Below the pieces are notes generated by a model. The model ran no database searches. It had not been told where the DNA came from and worked only from the letters and a program-made list of their open reading frames with translations. A stretch of 64,000 bases of DNA from Parapristionchus giblindavisi (lineage: Eukaryota > Nematoda > Chromadorea > Rhabditida > Diplogasteridae), in NCBI GenBank assembly GCA_943737045.1, contig CALSFV010000037.1, positions 558,001-622,000 on the forward strand, read 5' to 3'. How positions within the stretch are numbered: position 1 is the stretch's first letter; each line of letters begins with the position of its first letter. Shown here piece after piece: positions 29,030 to 41,218 of this stretch. A program made the position numbers and the translations under genes.

Positions 29030-29601
29030 TACCTGATCAAGGAACGAACACGAACTGATGCCCTTGAACAGACTGTAGCTGATCTACGTAAGTCTTATGA
29101 CGAGTTGAAGTCTTCATCTGTGACTTTGTCCGTTACTCCTCAATCTGTTACTCCTCAATCTGTTACTCCTCAATCTGTTACTCCTGAATCCGTTCCTCCT
29201 CAACCCGTTCCTCCTCAATCTAGTCCACCAAATGATAATGATACAATTATGGTTGATCCTTCCATTCCACTATCCACAAATCCTGAACCTAATATGCCCA
29301 CTGATACCAATCCTAATCCCAATCCGGAAGATACCAAGGATCTCGAGAGATCTCTGGTTATTGCTAGACTGCCTTTAAGTACCTCTGATGACCCAGCCCA
29401 ATGTGTATTTGATGATTACTATTCTGTAGTTCAAATCAGTGGTAGACTAGGATGTCCATTTCTACCTATTGCTGTTTATAGAATGCCCATCTCATCTTCG
29501 GATGCCTCATTCCCACGCCTGACAAAAGTACTATGCCCCACTAGAAAGCATAAAGAACTTATGCTAAAGTATGCCCATAAGATTAAGAATGATCCATTGT
29601 A
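29030..29601 (+). pseudogene. Retrotransposon 1, ORF1 N-terminal part (split)
   Basis: Open frame with a coiled-coil-like start (DALEQTVADLRKSYDEL), a tandem Ser-Val-Thr-Pro-Gln repeat, a Pro/Asn-rich stretch and a conserved end (LERSLVIARLPLS, IAVYRMPIS) shared with ORF1 of retrotransposon 2. The 5' end is truncated near 29030. The frame is broken at 29601 by the 13-kb insertion and resumes at 42615 without loss: the joined junction reads ...DPLY / CDIYIRAS. Confidence 0.8.
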
Positions 29602-30197
29602 CTCCGCATATTTAGGGGGGGGGGGGCAATAATTTGGTCAAAGTGGGGCCATTAATTTGTCAAAAGTTGACTCTCGAATTTGGCTACCAGACAAGCCCCA
29701 CTTGAAAAGTTGAGCCATTAATTTGGTCAAAATAATGGCCCCACTAAACTTTTCGCTAAACTTTAGTCCCAATTACAACATGAAAATGCACATGCAACGA
29801 ACGAGAAACATTTAATGGATTTTGTATCATTAACAATATGAAAATTAGCTTTTTTCGATTCTCTCGTAAGCGCGATTGTATTGTTATACATAAGATAAGA
29901 AGTTATAATATTGTTAGAATACTTAGTGGTCTGTGTTTTAAAACTATGCTGATGACGATGGATAGTCATTTTGTATGTTGATACCAGACGCCGTCGCGTC
30001 GAAATCACAATTTCAATTTCTTTGAATCTATCAATGCTAAATTAGGCGACTATGTTCCCCTTGGCAGAACTTGATGGCAAACCTGTCTAATTCATTTTTT
30101 CAAGAAACATTTTCAAAAACGGTGTTCGCTCAAAGGTAAGTGTATTACGCGACCTGCATAGATCGGTCCGGAAAGGCTGTGTGCATGGAAATGCGGG

Positions 30198-30805
30198 GGG
30201 GGGGGGGCGATCGTTTTGCCAACAATCGTTTGAAAAACGGATCATAAAGCGGTTGGGATTTGGCTTATGGCAACCAAAGTTTTACCATTGCTATCAGTGG
30301 GAGTGTACGGTCTTGGGCTACCGTAACCGTCACTGATTTTTTTCACTCGACCCATGACGCCGGGTTCATGGTTGAAATTGGCCGAAGTCGAAAAATTCTA
30401 GTTGCCATTATATCAATAGTGAGCCAACTTTTATCTTTATGGATACCGTAACCGGTACTACCGTAATCAAACAGAGATTCGCTATAATATAACAGGGTAC
30501 GGTAGCTAGATTACGGTAGTTCGGGTAACGGTATCCAAAAAAATAAAAGTTGGCTCACTATTGATATAATGGCAACTAGTATTTGGCCTCGGGAGATCAT
30601 GGATTTTTCGACTTCGGCCATGAACCCGGGGTCATGGGTCGAATGAAAAAAATCAGTTCGCGATTCCTGACGGTTACGGTAGCCCAATACCGTACACTCC
30701 CACTGATACAATGGTACAACTTTGGTTGCCATACGCCAAATCTCAACCGATTTATGATCCGTTGCGCAAACGATCGTTGGCAAAACGATCCCCCCCCCCT
30801 CCCGG
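30198..30805. mobile_element. Fold-back element
   Basis: About 270-bp arms: AACCAAAGTTTTACCATTG near 30270 pairs with the inverse near 30715, around a 70-bp centre with TACGGTA-type motifs. Poly-G/poly-C runs mark both ends. Open frames inside are mirror images and not convincing genes. Confidence 0.75.
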
Positions 30806-31077
30806 AAATGCGGGATTTTTTTGCAGATTCGAATGGAAATTTCTCAATGTTGCGAGCGCAAAAAAAAGTTTTCACGCGCCCATCTATAGATTCTAGATTC
30901 AAAATGAACATGTCCATCGTCATCAACAACCTTGAAAACTCGACCCCTAAAATTTGATTCTTAACTGGGCCAGACCCCACTCCCTATGCTCGGTTCTCTC
31001 GCAAGCGGACTCATATGAAAACAATGTACATTCGTCTATTGAATAACAACAAAATATGTTCGGTGACAATAAACAGT

Positions 31078-31290
31078 ATACTCCGGTATTTTTTTCCGTG
31101 GGGAGGGCCAGGGGCAGCACCATGGTGTGGGACTAGGGAGAAACCCAAGAGATTTGGGGGCGGACTTCAAATTCCGTGGGGTAGGCCGTTCATTCCAGAA
31201 CATGGAATACGCCGTCCTGAGGCCAAATCCCGTGGGGTGCCCTAGTTCCGCACCATTGTGCTGCCCACGGACAAAACAATACCGGAGTAC
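31078..31290. mobile_element. Miniature element, ACTCCGGTATT ends
   Basis: Ends TACTCCGGTATTTTTTTCCG and the inverse ...AATACCGGAGTA with GTGGGCAGC-like inner repeats. Gene-free. Confidence 0.65.
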
Positions 31291-31740
31291 TCATAAAGTC
31301 ATGGGACGCTTTAAAAAAAAATTTTTTGTAACATTTGCTCGAGGAAAGTAATCAAGCTGATCTTTTGAGTCAAAGCGTGCAACTCACCAAGGAATACAAC
31401 CATGATGGGTTGGTGTAATTAAATTAGTTTACTGTTGCATAGCAGTGACGCAAACGAAGTACACTTTTCGAATGCGTATAGTTCTTTAGTGAAAAAAGTC
31501 CTGTTCTTCTGAAACATCATGATAACGGAGACCTCATCAAGGGCTGCCCATGAAAAAATCGAAGATCGGACTCCGATTTCAAGCTGCAGCGGGCTGCAAA
31601 TTTGAGCCCGAAAATTTTTTAAAGACTTTTGAGGCCCAATCGTTTAGGTCTTCGAAAACTATGCTTCCAACGCAGGGAGCTTCACAATATATCAAATAAT
31701 GATTTCGCTTGAATTGGTTTAGTTCTGATTCCATTCAGAG
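31291..31740. repeat. Degraded arm of the 54982-56403 element family
   Basis: Shares AGTAATCAAGCTGATCTTTT, GAATACAACCATGATG and the GTTCTTCTGAAACA region with the element inside retrotransposon 2. Single arm only. Confidence 0.6.
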
Positions 31741-32394
31741 CCGCATCAAACGTTCTGCTGAGGTGTGCTCGTTTTCAGCGCGCCCTGAGTGGGCACACGT
31801 GGGCGAAACCGTCGGCTTTGGCCCCCGACCTACCCGATTTAGCCAAAACAATTTAACCAAGAACCCCTCTAAAATATATCGGAGCTTTAAAAATAAGATT
31901 TCATCACAAGGGCGCAGGGGCGCGAGAGCTGCGTGAGAGAAAGCATACGTCTAACAATAAGGTTATTTGCTGAAATTGAGTAGGCAGAATGTTTGACCTA
32001 AGTCTGTCTGATATGATAAATGAATTTGAATTTGAATGTTTGCTGCGGGTCTGAAAAGAATCAGAACTAAAACAAAATCAGGAAAGCATTTTATAAATTG
32101 TGAAGCTGCCTGCGTATGAACCATTATTTTAGAATGCATTCTGAACGGTAGGGTCCCAGCATAGGTGGGCACGCTGGGGGAAAGGCTGTGCGCAAACCTG
32201 GAAATTGTAAGGCAAGGCTATGCACATGGCCAATTTTTTTGCAGATTTGACTTGAAATTTTGTAATTTTTGCGAGTCAAAGCTATGCGCAAGGCCCCGCT
32301 AGGGAAGGCAAGGCTGTGTGCAAAAATAATTCGTTTTCACGCGCCCACCTATGGGTCCCAGTCTTTTCACAAAAAAATTATTTCATGCGCTGAT
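31741..32394. other. No gene recognised
   Basis: Repeat-derived looking sequence with TGTGCGCAA...GGCAAGGCT short repeats. No exon or complete element seen. Confidence 0.35.
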
Positions 32395-32558
32395 GGTAAA
32401 TGAAGAGCTATATCCTGTGGCCGTATGCAAGAACCATTTTCCAGGAAAATGTGACGTCATTAGCGTAGGCGAAGGCGTTTTCCAAAAATCCTCCGCTTAC
32501 GCTAACGACGTCACATCTTCCTGGAAAACGGTTCATGCATACGGCCACTGGCGATAAA
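32395..32558. mobile_element. Hairpin miniature element with ATGTGACGTCA
   Basis: GGCCGTATGCAAGAACCATT at the left pairs with the inverse at the right (GGTTCATGCATACGGCC), with TGTGACGTCAT in each arm. Resembles the hairpin at 20401-20585. Confidence 0.75.
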
Positions 32559-32560
32559 TA

Positions 32561-33140
32561 CCGTCAAAACGAAAAAAAGTGAAACATTTGTCAAATAATT
32601 TGACAAAATTTGACAAAAGTTCACAAGATTTTGAAAATTTTGAATCATGATATCTAAACGCGGTTAATAGTTTTTTAATAGACAACAGGGTATTTGAGCA
32701 TCACTGGGCTTACCTAATTGACCTATGAAGAAAAAAATTTAAATGAATCACTGTGAACGCTGTTTTGTGAAACTGGTATACGGTATGATTTTCTACAGTA
32801 TACCCGTTTTGCAGCCTGATCTATAAAATGATCCAAAAAGTGCACATTCGCTATAAGAAGTCAGGTAATGCTAGATATATCCATGATTAGACGAAAAAAG
32901 CGCGATGGATGCAATTTTACAGTAAGATTCTACAGTATGCTACAGTATACCAATTCTGCTCCGCAACGCTCCTGATTATTTTTTTCACTTTTGTCGTGCT
33001 TATCTGGATTTGGCAAACACATCTACAAACAAAATCTGAGATAATACTTCATCAAGATCATGAAAAATGCTAAAAATATTAATCTTGTGAACTTTTGTCA
33101 AATTATTTGACAAATGTTTCACTTTTTTTCGTTTTGACGG
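32561..33140. mobile_element. 580-bp miniature element, CCGTCAAAACG ends
   Basis: Same terminal sequence and TA duplication (32559-32560, 33141-33142) as the element at 24819-25408; bodies differ by many substitutions. It begins two bases after the hairpin at 32395-32558. Confidence 0.9.
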
Positions 33141-33244
33141 TATCACTCTCATTTTGACCCTTACAATATAGTGGTCTCACAAGGGAACCTTGTGGACTTT
33201 ACCTGGCCATTTGACAAGGCAATATCATAACTACAATATTTTTT

Positions 33245-33890
33245 CGATGGTGATTACGAATCTCTTTTTAGGAGTGACTAGACGAGCTGAGTTTCGAAAA
33301 AATCGATATGAAATTCGGCTAGTGATTTTGAAAATTCGCGAGGGGTAGTGTGAACTCATCTATCAACCTTCGAAGCAACGACCTGTGAGGTGTAGTGAAT
33401 AAGGTGTCCGCGTTAACTTTTGATTGTCACAGGTTCGATCCCTCTAGCAGCACTTTTCTTTTATTATTTTTTTAAAAAACGTGTTGCTGTGATTATGAAA
33501 GCCAGAAAAGAGAACACACATCTTATTGAAAGAGTGATGGTCATGCGACATGTTGAATAAGATGCATAAATGCTTTTTAACGACATACAAAGCGCTCGAG
33601 AAAGGATCAACGAGCGAACAAAGTCGATCGATGGCGATCTACCCAGACAAAGAAGCATGAACGTTTGATATTGACTTCAACAATAACCGCAAAAGAAAAG
33701 TCCTGCAAGAGGGATCGAACCAGTGACAGTCAAAAGCTAACGCGGACGCCTTATCCACTACACTACACAGGTCTTTGTATCGAAGGTTGATAGATTAGTT
33801 CACCAATGTTTATGCACTACCCCTCGCGAATTTTCAAATTGACTAGCCGCATTTAGATTTTCTCGAAACTCAGCTCGTCTTCTCGTATGG
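33245..33890. mobile_element. Fold-back element with tRNA-like arms
   Basis: Arms at about 33245-33460 and 33690-33890 are inverted copies. Each includes a tRNA-like segment (33380-33451 plus, 33702-33777 minus) with GTAGTGGATAAGG A box and GGTTCGATCCC B box. The minus copy has 6 of 7 acceptor pairs, so it may derive from a real tRNA. Confidence 0.7.
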
Positions 33891-35183
33891 CGAAGTTCTA
33901 TTATCAGCTCACATATCCCGCCTGGGCAGTCCTGACGTCATAGGTCGAATAGCTAGGTTATCGGTTATCGGTTATCAAAATGTGGTCAGGATTTTCGATT
34001 TTTGGGAAATTTTGGCGCAAAATGCGGTCAGGCTTGGTACTTTATTACATACTTTTCGACCAATGCCTGACGTCGCTTCAGAAGAACAGGGCTTTTCACT
34101 AAAGAATATACGTGTTCGAAAACTGCAAGCGTCATCATTATGCAGCAGTGAACTGATCTAATAATACCAATACATCATGGTTGTATTTCTTGATGAGGTG
34201 CACACATTGACTCAAATATCAACTTGATATCTTTCCTAAATCAAGTTGTTTCAAAAAAATGAAATAAAGCGTCCTACGACTTTATGGCTATAGCCTGTAC
34301 AGCTACACGGGGAGGGGCACTTATGTTGACTGCTAGTGTGATGGACGGCGAACTGGTAGTAGAAGACGTACACCTGAACAAAGGACAATGAACAAAGTTA
34401 ATCGATAAACAACGATAGTTAACGAATCGTTACATTTGCCTTACGCCGTAACGACGGAGACGCGGCAGAGGAGGTTACGGTGTAGGCACTTAAGGCAAAT
34501 GTAACGATACAGAAATCAATAACATGTCAGATCTTTCAAAATCAATCAAAAATCAACTAACCCAGCCACTTTGCGCCGGTGACGGCTTGAGGACGAAGCG
34601 ACAAGACGCTGAAACATGAAAAAATTAACGGTCTCAAACGCTTTCGACTAAATTGGCATGAATACTAACTACTTACAATTAAATACCCTTAACATTTCAT
34701 AAGTAGTAAGATGCTTACTGTTCTAGCAGAGTCGAATTGAACGGGTCCATCTTGAGAGAGCAGAGATTCCCTTGTTGTTCCCTGTAACAAACTAAATTAG
34801 TGAAAAAGAACAATTAATGAGCACAGTTAATGAAAGAGCGAAAACAACTATAGCCTACTCAACTAGCAAAATACTTTGAAAAGTAGAATACAAACTAGTA
34901 TGCAACGAGAACAACATTATTTAGTTGAAAAACTTCCATGGCGGGCATGCCGACGTGAACAAACAAGAAAGGTATTAGCAAACATCGCCGACCTATTTTA
35001 CGGCTCTCGATGAAACGGCTCGACTTACCGTAGTTGGGCCATTATTTAAGCCAAAAGTTTAGCTCAACTTTGTGACTTAAATAACAGCCCCACTTCGAAC
35101 CAAATTATTGGCTCAACCACCAAAATAATGGATCAACTTTTCACACTCGACCAAATTATTGGCCCCCCTAAAAATGCGGAGTA
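33788..35183. repeat. 1,396-bp direct repeat, unit 1
   Basis: Identical over its length to 41219-42614 with a constant offset of 7,431 bp, no indels and only a few substitutions (for example near 34492, 35130 and 35146). It includes half of the fold-back element at its left, three minus-strand exons, and the GGGGGGCC...TGCGGAG terminus at its right. Confidence 0.95.
34307..34781 (-). pseudogene. Three captured host-like exons (unit 1)
   Basis: Minus-strand exons 34719-34781 (ESLLSQDGPVQFDSART), 34562-34608 (RLVASSSSRHRRKVAG) and 34307-34373 (Ser/Thr-rich, ending ITLAVNISAPPR). Borders are ACAG/GTAAGC, TTCAG/GTTAGT and TTCAG/GTAGCT, and codon phases across both introns match exactly (0, then 2+1). 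I do not recognise the protein; it looks like a disordered region of a larger one. Lying between transposon ends, it is best read as host gene sequence carried by the element. No start or stop context. Confidence 0.55.
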
Positions 35184-36074
35184 CCCAAGCTTGAGGTAGT
35201 TAAAGTGACCCCAAGCTATAATAACCTCAAGCTATTATAACTTGAAACGCTCAACAATATAGAAGTATGCTATTGTAAAGGTACACCCCAAGCTAAATTG
35301 ACGAGAGAGCGTTGTCAGTGCGGAGAGTTTAAAATACCTTTTGCTATGGCTTTAAAGGGAGAGTGACCTCTCAATGGTCTCTTCATTGCGCACACTGTTT
35401 TTTCTGTTCTCTAACGACGAGAGAGCGTAGAGTGTCGAAGAGACAGTTGACAAAGGTGTCAGTAAAAAAATCTAACTTATCTCACACACTCATTGATTAA
35501 TCCCACTCCCACTGATTTTCTATTATGCATTTATCAAGAATTAGAACGATTGGAACAAACTTCCTAAGCGAAGCCGAGAGCAGAAATTTGATCATCATGC
35601 ACACCAGAGACCTCGACCTCTTGATAAATGTGATTTGAATGAATGAAATCAGCACTTCATTTGGTCGGAAGATAAATCGACACAAGTAAAGAATGAAAAG
35701 TCCACTCAACCGGGGCAAGTGGGCGGAGTCCCCCAAGGGAGAGGAAGAGATTGTAGATAAGGGGCAGGGAGACATGTAGGATGACTCACATTACAAAAAC
35801 GTCTTACAAAATGTATGATTTTGTACAGTAGCTCTGGTGTCATCAAGGTGCTTCATCGGAGACATCTTCTCAGTGTCCAATGAACTTTCACTTCAACAGA
35901 ATATTCCACGAATTATTTGAGTGCAGCAAATGTCCTCAATTTCCCTTACAGTATGCAATAGCAGCACATTTCCTGTACTAACTAGACTTCCTTGTAAGCC
36001 CTTACTTTCGTTCCCAGAAGCCGATTCACTCGGATTTCGGGCTAATTTGGAAAGATTGTAAATATTTACAACTA
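35184..36074. other. No gene; hairpin-type sequence
   Basis: Contains CTCAATGGTCTCTTC and CTCTCGTTGTTAGAGAAC-like pieces that recur inside the fold-back element at 59335-59985, marking a degraded related element at about 35330-35460. The rest is unassigned. Confidence 0.45.
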
Positions 36075-36480
36075 CTATGCCAATAAGTTTTCTAAGTACT
36101 CCTAGAACAGAGCAAAAAAGCCATTTTAGGCTGCTGCTTCGACACTTTCTCAGTAGTGCTGACAATAATGGGAAAGAGAGAGGGAGAGGAAGAGGGAGAA
36201 AAGGAGAGGGAGAGAGGAGAGGGAGAGAGAAGGGGAAGGAGAGAAAGGAAGAGGGGAAGGAGAGTGAGACAGAAAAAGAGAGAAGTCTCCAGGGACGATA
36301 GAATAGTATAGAATGAGAATGTAAAAAACAGACACTTTTCAAAGGTATAAAAATAGTGGGAAACCCTGGATTTGTTGACCGTTAGAGGCCATGTTTATCT
36401 CATAGTCAGTCCCCGAGGCGAGAGCTACCCCCCCCCCCCTCCCGAGGAACAATCTCGCTCAGGATATCCATGTTTTCAGG
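36075..36480. repeat. Direct repeat with 40285-40815
   Basis: Purine-rich GGGAGAGG stretch followed by AAGTCTCCAGGGAC and GGATTTGTTGACCGTTAG, all repeated in order near 40300-40810 (where about 290 bp are inserted). Confidence 0.7.
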
Positions 36481-37129
36481 GACATAGAGAAAAGGTTGAT
36501 CTTCCATCATTGGGTATAAATGATCATATCTTTTAAAAAAAGAACCATATAAATAAAATTCAAAAATATTAGAGTATGTTAAATAAGTATATGTGTACTG
36601 TGGTGTTTCGGCAGCTACGTAGTCATACAAATCGTCTATCGAAAAATACAGAACATCAAAGATAAGGTATGGTCGTAATTCTACTGGACCCTGTAATAGT
36701 AGGCTACTCCGGATTTGTATGTCCCAGAGAGAAATTTCCCTCTTAAGGGGGAAGAGAGAGGGGCAGAGAGAGGGAGATAGACGGAGAGAGGGAGACAGAA
36801 GGAGAGAGATCCTTGAAAGGAGGTGTTCAAAAAGAGGTATTCTTGTGGAGTGTTTTGTTCAGTACCTTAGGCTGCTGTAATCAACAAAATTTTTGGTGGA
36901 AATCTGTTTTTTTTCACGAATAAGTGGAGGAGGGATCTTCACAGAGGAAGGACTTTATCCGCCAACTCGAAGATTATAGACAAAGTATGCAAAAAGATAT
37001 CATACAGTTGGACCTTAGTCATCGGTTCTCATTCGACCTAGTGCATATAAAAAGGAGTGCATTGTGAAGTAAAGATTGTATTGTATTGTATGATACTCTT
37101 GTAATAAATCGGAAAATGTAATCCACAGC

Positions 37130-38075
37130 AAATTATTCTGACAAATATTTATTCAAGCGCTCAATGAATCATTGTTGGGATGGGGCATTGGAGAGGGATG
37201 GGACTGAGCCTTCAGTTTTTCTAGCCTAAAACAGTTACAGTTATACCAGTAGGAGAAGGAGAGAAGTTCATCCACACGGATTGCAGTATTCCCAGTCAAC
37301 ATACGTTCCCTCGATTGTGAGGAAACTGCTGAAGACTGAGAAGAATGCAATCCGAGGAGAAACAATTCGCACAGGAAAAGGCGCCGAAGAAAGCAGCACT
37401 CGAGGAAAAACAGAAGATCATACAAAGAAAAGATGTCCTTCCCGGTTATTTAAAAAATCAGCCCGAAAATGCAAACAATTGTCATGGAAAAAAAAACAGA
37501 AACAGTCAGATACGTACTGTTTCTCATGCCTCGATAAAAAATAGAAAGAAAACGAACGCAACAATAAATGACACTATTACATCTAAAAGTTGTCTCATAA
37601 AATATTGAATGTTAACCATGAAAATGATCTCGAACTCTTAATTGCTTAAAGTTCGCCAAAAGTTTTTGAATGCTTGTTCTTAATTGAATTCGCTAACGAC
37701 GATCCTCATCTGTTCCTGAAATGTTACAGAAATTATAATTAAATAATATTTTTGTTTTAAACATTCTAATCTCCTAAAAACGTAGATCCTTAACCTTAAG
37801 ACCATAAGACATTACAGATTCAGAGTCTTAAGGTTTAAGGTCTTAAGGTCTTAAGGTCTTACCTTAACCTCTCTAAGATTGAAAAGAGTGACTTACATGG
37901 GAACGAATGAGGAACGACCGCTCATATCACACGAAATCACTCCTTTTATTCATTTTGGAGTGACTATTAATTTGCTTATTCAAATTGAATTGTTAACTTA
38001 CACGTTTAGTGTAATTATATTTAATTCATGTTAATTCTCGCTTGTCTGAACAGCCCGATTATACTCCCAATTAAC
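37130..38075. repeat. Direct repeat with 38925-39720
   Basis: Shared AATTATTCTGACAAATATTT, CCCAGTCAACATACGTTCCC, GCTGAAGACTGAGAAGAAT, GACGATCCTCATCTGTTCC and GAACGACCGCTCATATCAC in the same order. Includes CTTAAGGTCTTAAGG palindromic runs. Diverged, no gene recognised. Confidence 0.7.
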
Positions 38076-38924
38076 AGATATTATAAGAACAGCCCCTAAA
38101 CTTTTAAGAGTTAAACATCGATTGGATGCCCACCCAATTATCACCGAATTCCCAATGAATTCGGAGAGTCGTCAATCATATCTTTACCAATTTCTGCTCA
38201 CTTAATTCCTGTTTCGCTTCGGGCGTAGATAAATTAATTAATTAGCCTCAATCTTACAGAACGGTCGCTCGCTCATTTCTCTCTGAACGTCCAGAATCCT
38301 TGCGAAGTTGGATTGGGTCACCGTTTCAGTGAGAAGTTATCAGAACCAATCAGGGCAAGCCTTCTTCTCTGGCACTCACACAGAAAAATGACTTAAAATT
38401 TCAATTTCTTACTTTTCATTTTCTTAATGATAAGAAATATCTCAGAAAACTCCACTTGAAAAGTAAGAAATTCAATTTCTGATGTTCTGTTCTAAGCAGT
38501 CAATTTCTTAGCAAAGAACATATTGTAAGAGAATTTTCTTTGTGAGTCATCAGAACTGCCTGATCTGATCGGAATTTGGCGCCAGAACACATGAAAGTTT
38601 TCTTTAATATGTTCTCGAACCGTCGAAAGCAAGCAGTTTTTTTACCATGCACATCAGATCCCACTCTTGATAAATGTACTTGAATCTAGATCTATTGAAG
38701 CTCGTGGCTTTCTGGGTCCTTCTTCACAAAAACATCAACTTCTCCCCATTCTATGGCATATAAGGAGCAAAGATTCTATTGGCCGAAACACCATAGGGCA
38801 CATTGCTAGTTAACTTATTTAATTAAAAAAATTATATTTAAAGTGCATGCATACTTATTCTTGTACATCTATTAATAATATTAATTTAATTGCATTGTAT
38901 ATTACACGTATGAATGTAAATGCA
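38076..38924. other. No gene recognised
   Basis: Unique AT-rich sequence between the two direct repeats. No motif assigned. Confidence 0.35.
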
Positions 38925-40814
38925 ATCAACAACAAATTATTCTGACAAATATTTATTCAAATTATTCAAAAACGAATCATGGTTTAGAAACGTCATCAGA
39001 CTTCCACTGCCTAAAACAGTAAAACAGTTAGAAAAGTAGGGAGTAGAGGACAATCTCTGCACGGATTGCAGTACTTCCCAGTCAACATACGTTCCCTAAC
39101 TTGTGAGGGAACTGCTGAAGACTGAGAAGAATGCAATCCGTGAAGAAACAAAATGAAGACGATAACTCAGCCGCGGAACTCAAAAACTACGTCAAAATAA
39201 ATACATCCTGAATATTTCCAAAGTCAGCCCGAAAATGTGAAGGTATGTCCAGGAAAAAACCGAAACAGTGTGATATGCACTGATTCTAATGGTATTAACC
39301 ATGAAAATGATGCCGAACTCTTAAGAGCTTAAGGTTCTCCAAAAGATTTTAGAGTGTTTAAGAGCGTTTGCCCTTAAGTTCTTAAGTGAGTTCGTTGACG
39401 ACGATCCTCATCTGTTCCTGAAATGTTACAGAAATTATAAATAAATAATATTTTTGTCTTATACATTCTAATCTCCTAAGGACGTGGAGTCTTAACCATA
39501 AGACCATAAGATCTAACAGATTTGGGGTCTTAAGATCTTAAGGTCTGAAGGTTAAACCTTAAAGTCTCTAAGAATGAAAAGAGTGACTTACATGGGAACG
39601 AGATGAGGAACGACCGCTCATATCACACGAAATCACTCCTTTTATTCATTTTGGAGTGACAAATAATTTGCTTATTCGAATTGAATTGTTCACTTACACA
39701 TTTCGTACAATTATGCAAATGTTATATTGTTTGCATATCAATAATCAATAGACTCTCAGCGTGCCAATGCGTGAAGTGTCTACCACGCGCATGTTGCTCA
39801 AGGATCGATTGAAGTCCGAGGGTGGTTGGCAGTATTCCATTCACCCATTCAAATCCTCTCGTTGATTGAGCATCGATTGAGCTATTGAAAACCTTTTCGA
39901 TTTGTTAAGAAAAACTATCAATAAATTCGATTTGCAGAAATGTAAATTAAAATATCAATGATGCAGGCATGTACATACATTCTCCTTAATATTCCAAGAA
40001 ATGCTTATGTTGAAGATACCAAAACAACTAACTGAAGAGCTACAGAGCTCTAAAGTCGGCCGATTTCGACGTGCAAAAAGTTTGATGACGTCTGGCGAAA
40101 ATGAAGATATCAATAAAGTTCGAGTTAACTTGTTTGGGGGCATATAGAATACGATAAAATGCATTAAATGTGGGGTTAGCCACCGTCGGCCATAAATTTA
40201 TCAGGTGTGGCCAGACCATACGAATTACAAATAATGACATGAGATTCGATCGCTCGCATCACATCAATTTCGTTTCTTTTTCTTTGATCACACGTTTCGT
40301 TGGGGGGAGGAGAGAAAGGGAGAGAGAGGGAGAGGGGGAAAAAGAGGGAAGTCTCCAGGGACTGTAGAATAATATAGAATGAGAATGTGAAAAGAGACAC
40401 TTTTCAAAGGTATAATCTTATGTCCAAAATGCTGTTGTCTATTTTGGTGTAGGTATTGATGTGTAGACTATTGTTGGCAACTCTTTATTAGCATCTCTCT
40501 AGATGGTATGAGAGGGGACTGCCCCGTTGTATGAACAATCGTTGCTTATATAGGAAGCATGAACGATGGTAGCTTATGTAAGAAGCATGAGAACAACGGA
40601 TCGAAAGTGAAAGTGTTGGATCATGACAATGAAATAAGGTGTGATGGGACAATAACTCTCTAAGATCCTATCTAACGGATCATCTCACTCTCACTATCTC
40701 AACAATAAAAATAGTGGGCAACTCTGGATTTGTTGGCCGTTAGAGGCCATGTTTATCTCAGTCCCCGAGGCGAGAGTTAAATTATCCTCCCGAGGAACAA
40801 TCTCACTCAGGATA

Positions 40815-41218
40815 TACAGGGTGCGCCATAATTACCCGGACTGTTGTCGCCATATGATTCTCCCCTTGGGAATGCGACTTGAGTGATATGGTTCATGGTA
40901 AAGCTTATCAAGAATATGGGCAGCAGTAGTGTACTAGCGAATCTCGCCGTGATCTCTTTTAGCTCTGGAACAAGCCTTGAGTCTCTTCTCATATGCGACT
41001 GCCTATTCCCGCAAGTAGTTGTCATCGAGTTCATCCCATGCCTTGAGAAGGGGAGCACTGAGGGAGTCAAGGGTCTGGTGCTTGGTAGAGGACATCTTGG
41101 CCTTCCACACCTCCAAGCACTGCAGTCGAGGAGATTGAGATTGGGGGAGTTCGGAAGTATTTCAATGTGATGGATTTTGCCGAGTGCATTGGTGAAAAAC
41201 CACGACTGGGTTTTTGAA
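40815..41218 (-). pseudogene. Mariner-like transposase C-terminal remnant
   Basis: Begins with the inverted-repeat-like end ACAGGGTGCGCCATAAT preceded by TA. On the minus strand it encodes LPQSQSPRLQCLEVWKAKMS, STKHQTLDSLSAPLLKAWDE and AYEKRLKACSRAK, resembling the mariner C-terminus (SPDLNPLDY...W, CIRAKGGHFE). Frame broken by stops. The element is cut at 41218 by the second 1.4-kb repeat. Confidence 0.7.

Noticed and set aside
30260..30957. Overlapping ORFs of about 60-127 codons
   Set aside because: They mirror each other across a fold-back element and share no family signature.
36077..36342. Glu/Lys/Arg-rich and Ser/Leu/Pro-rich frames
   Set aside because: Purine-rich low-complexity sequence, repeated at 40300.
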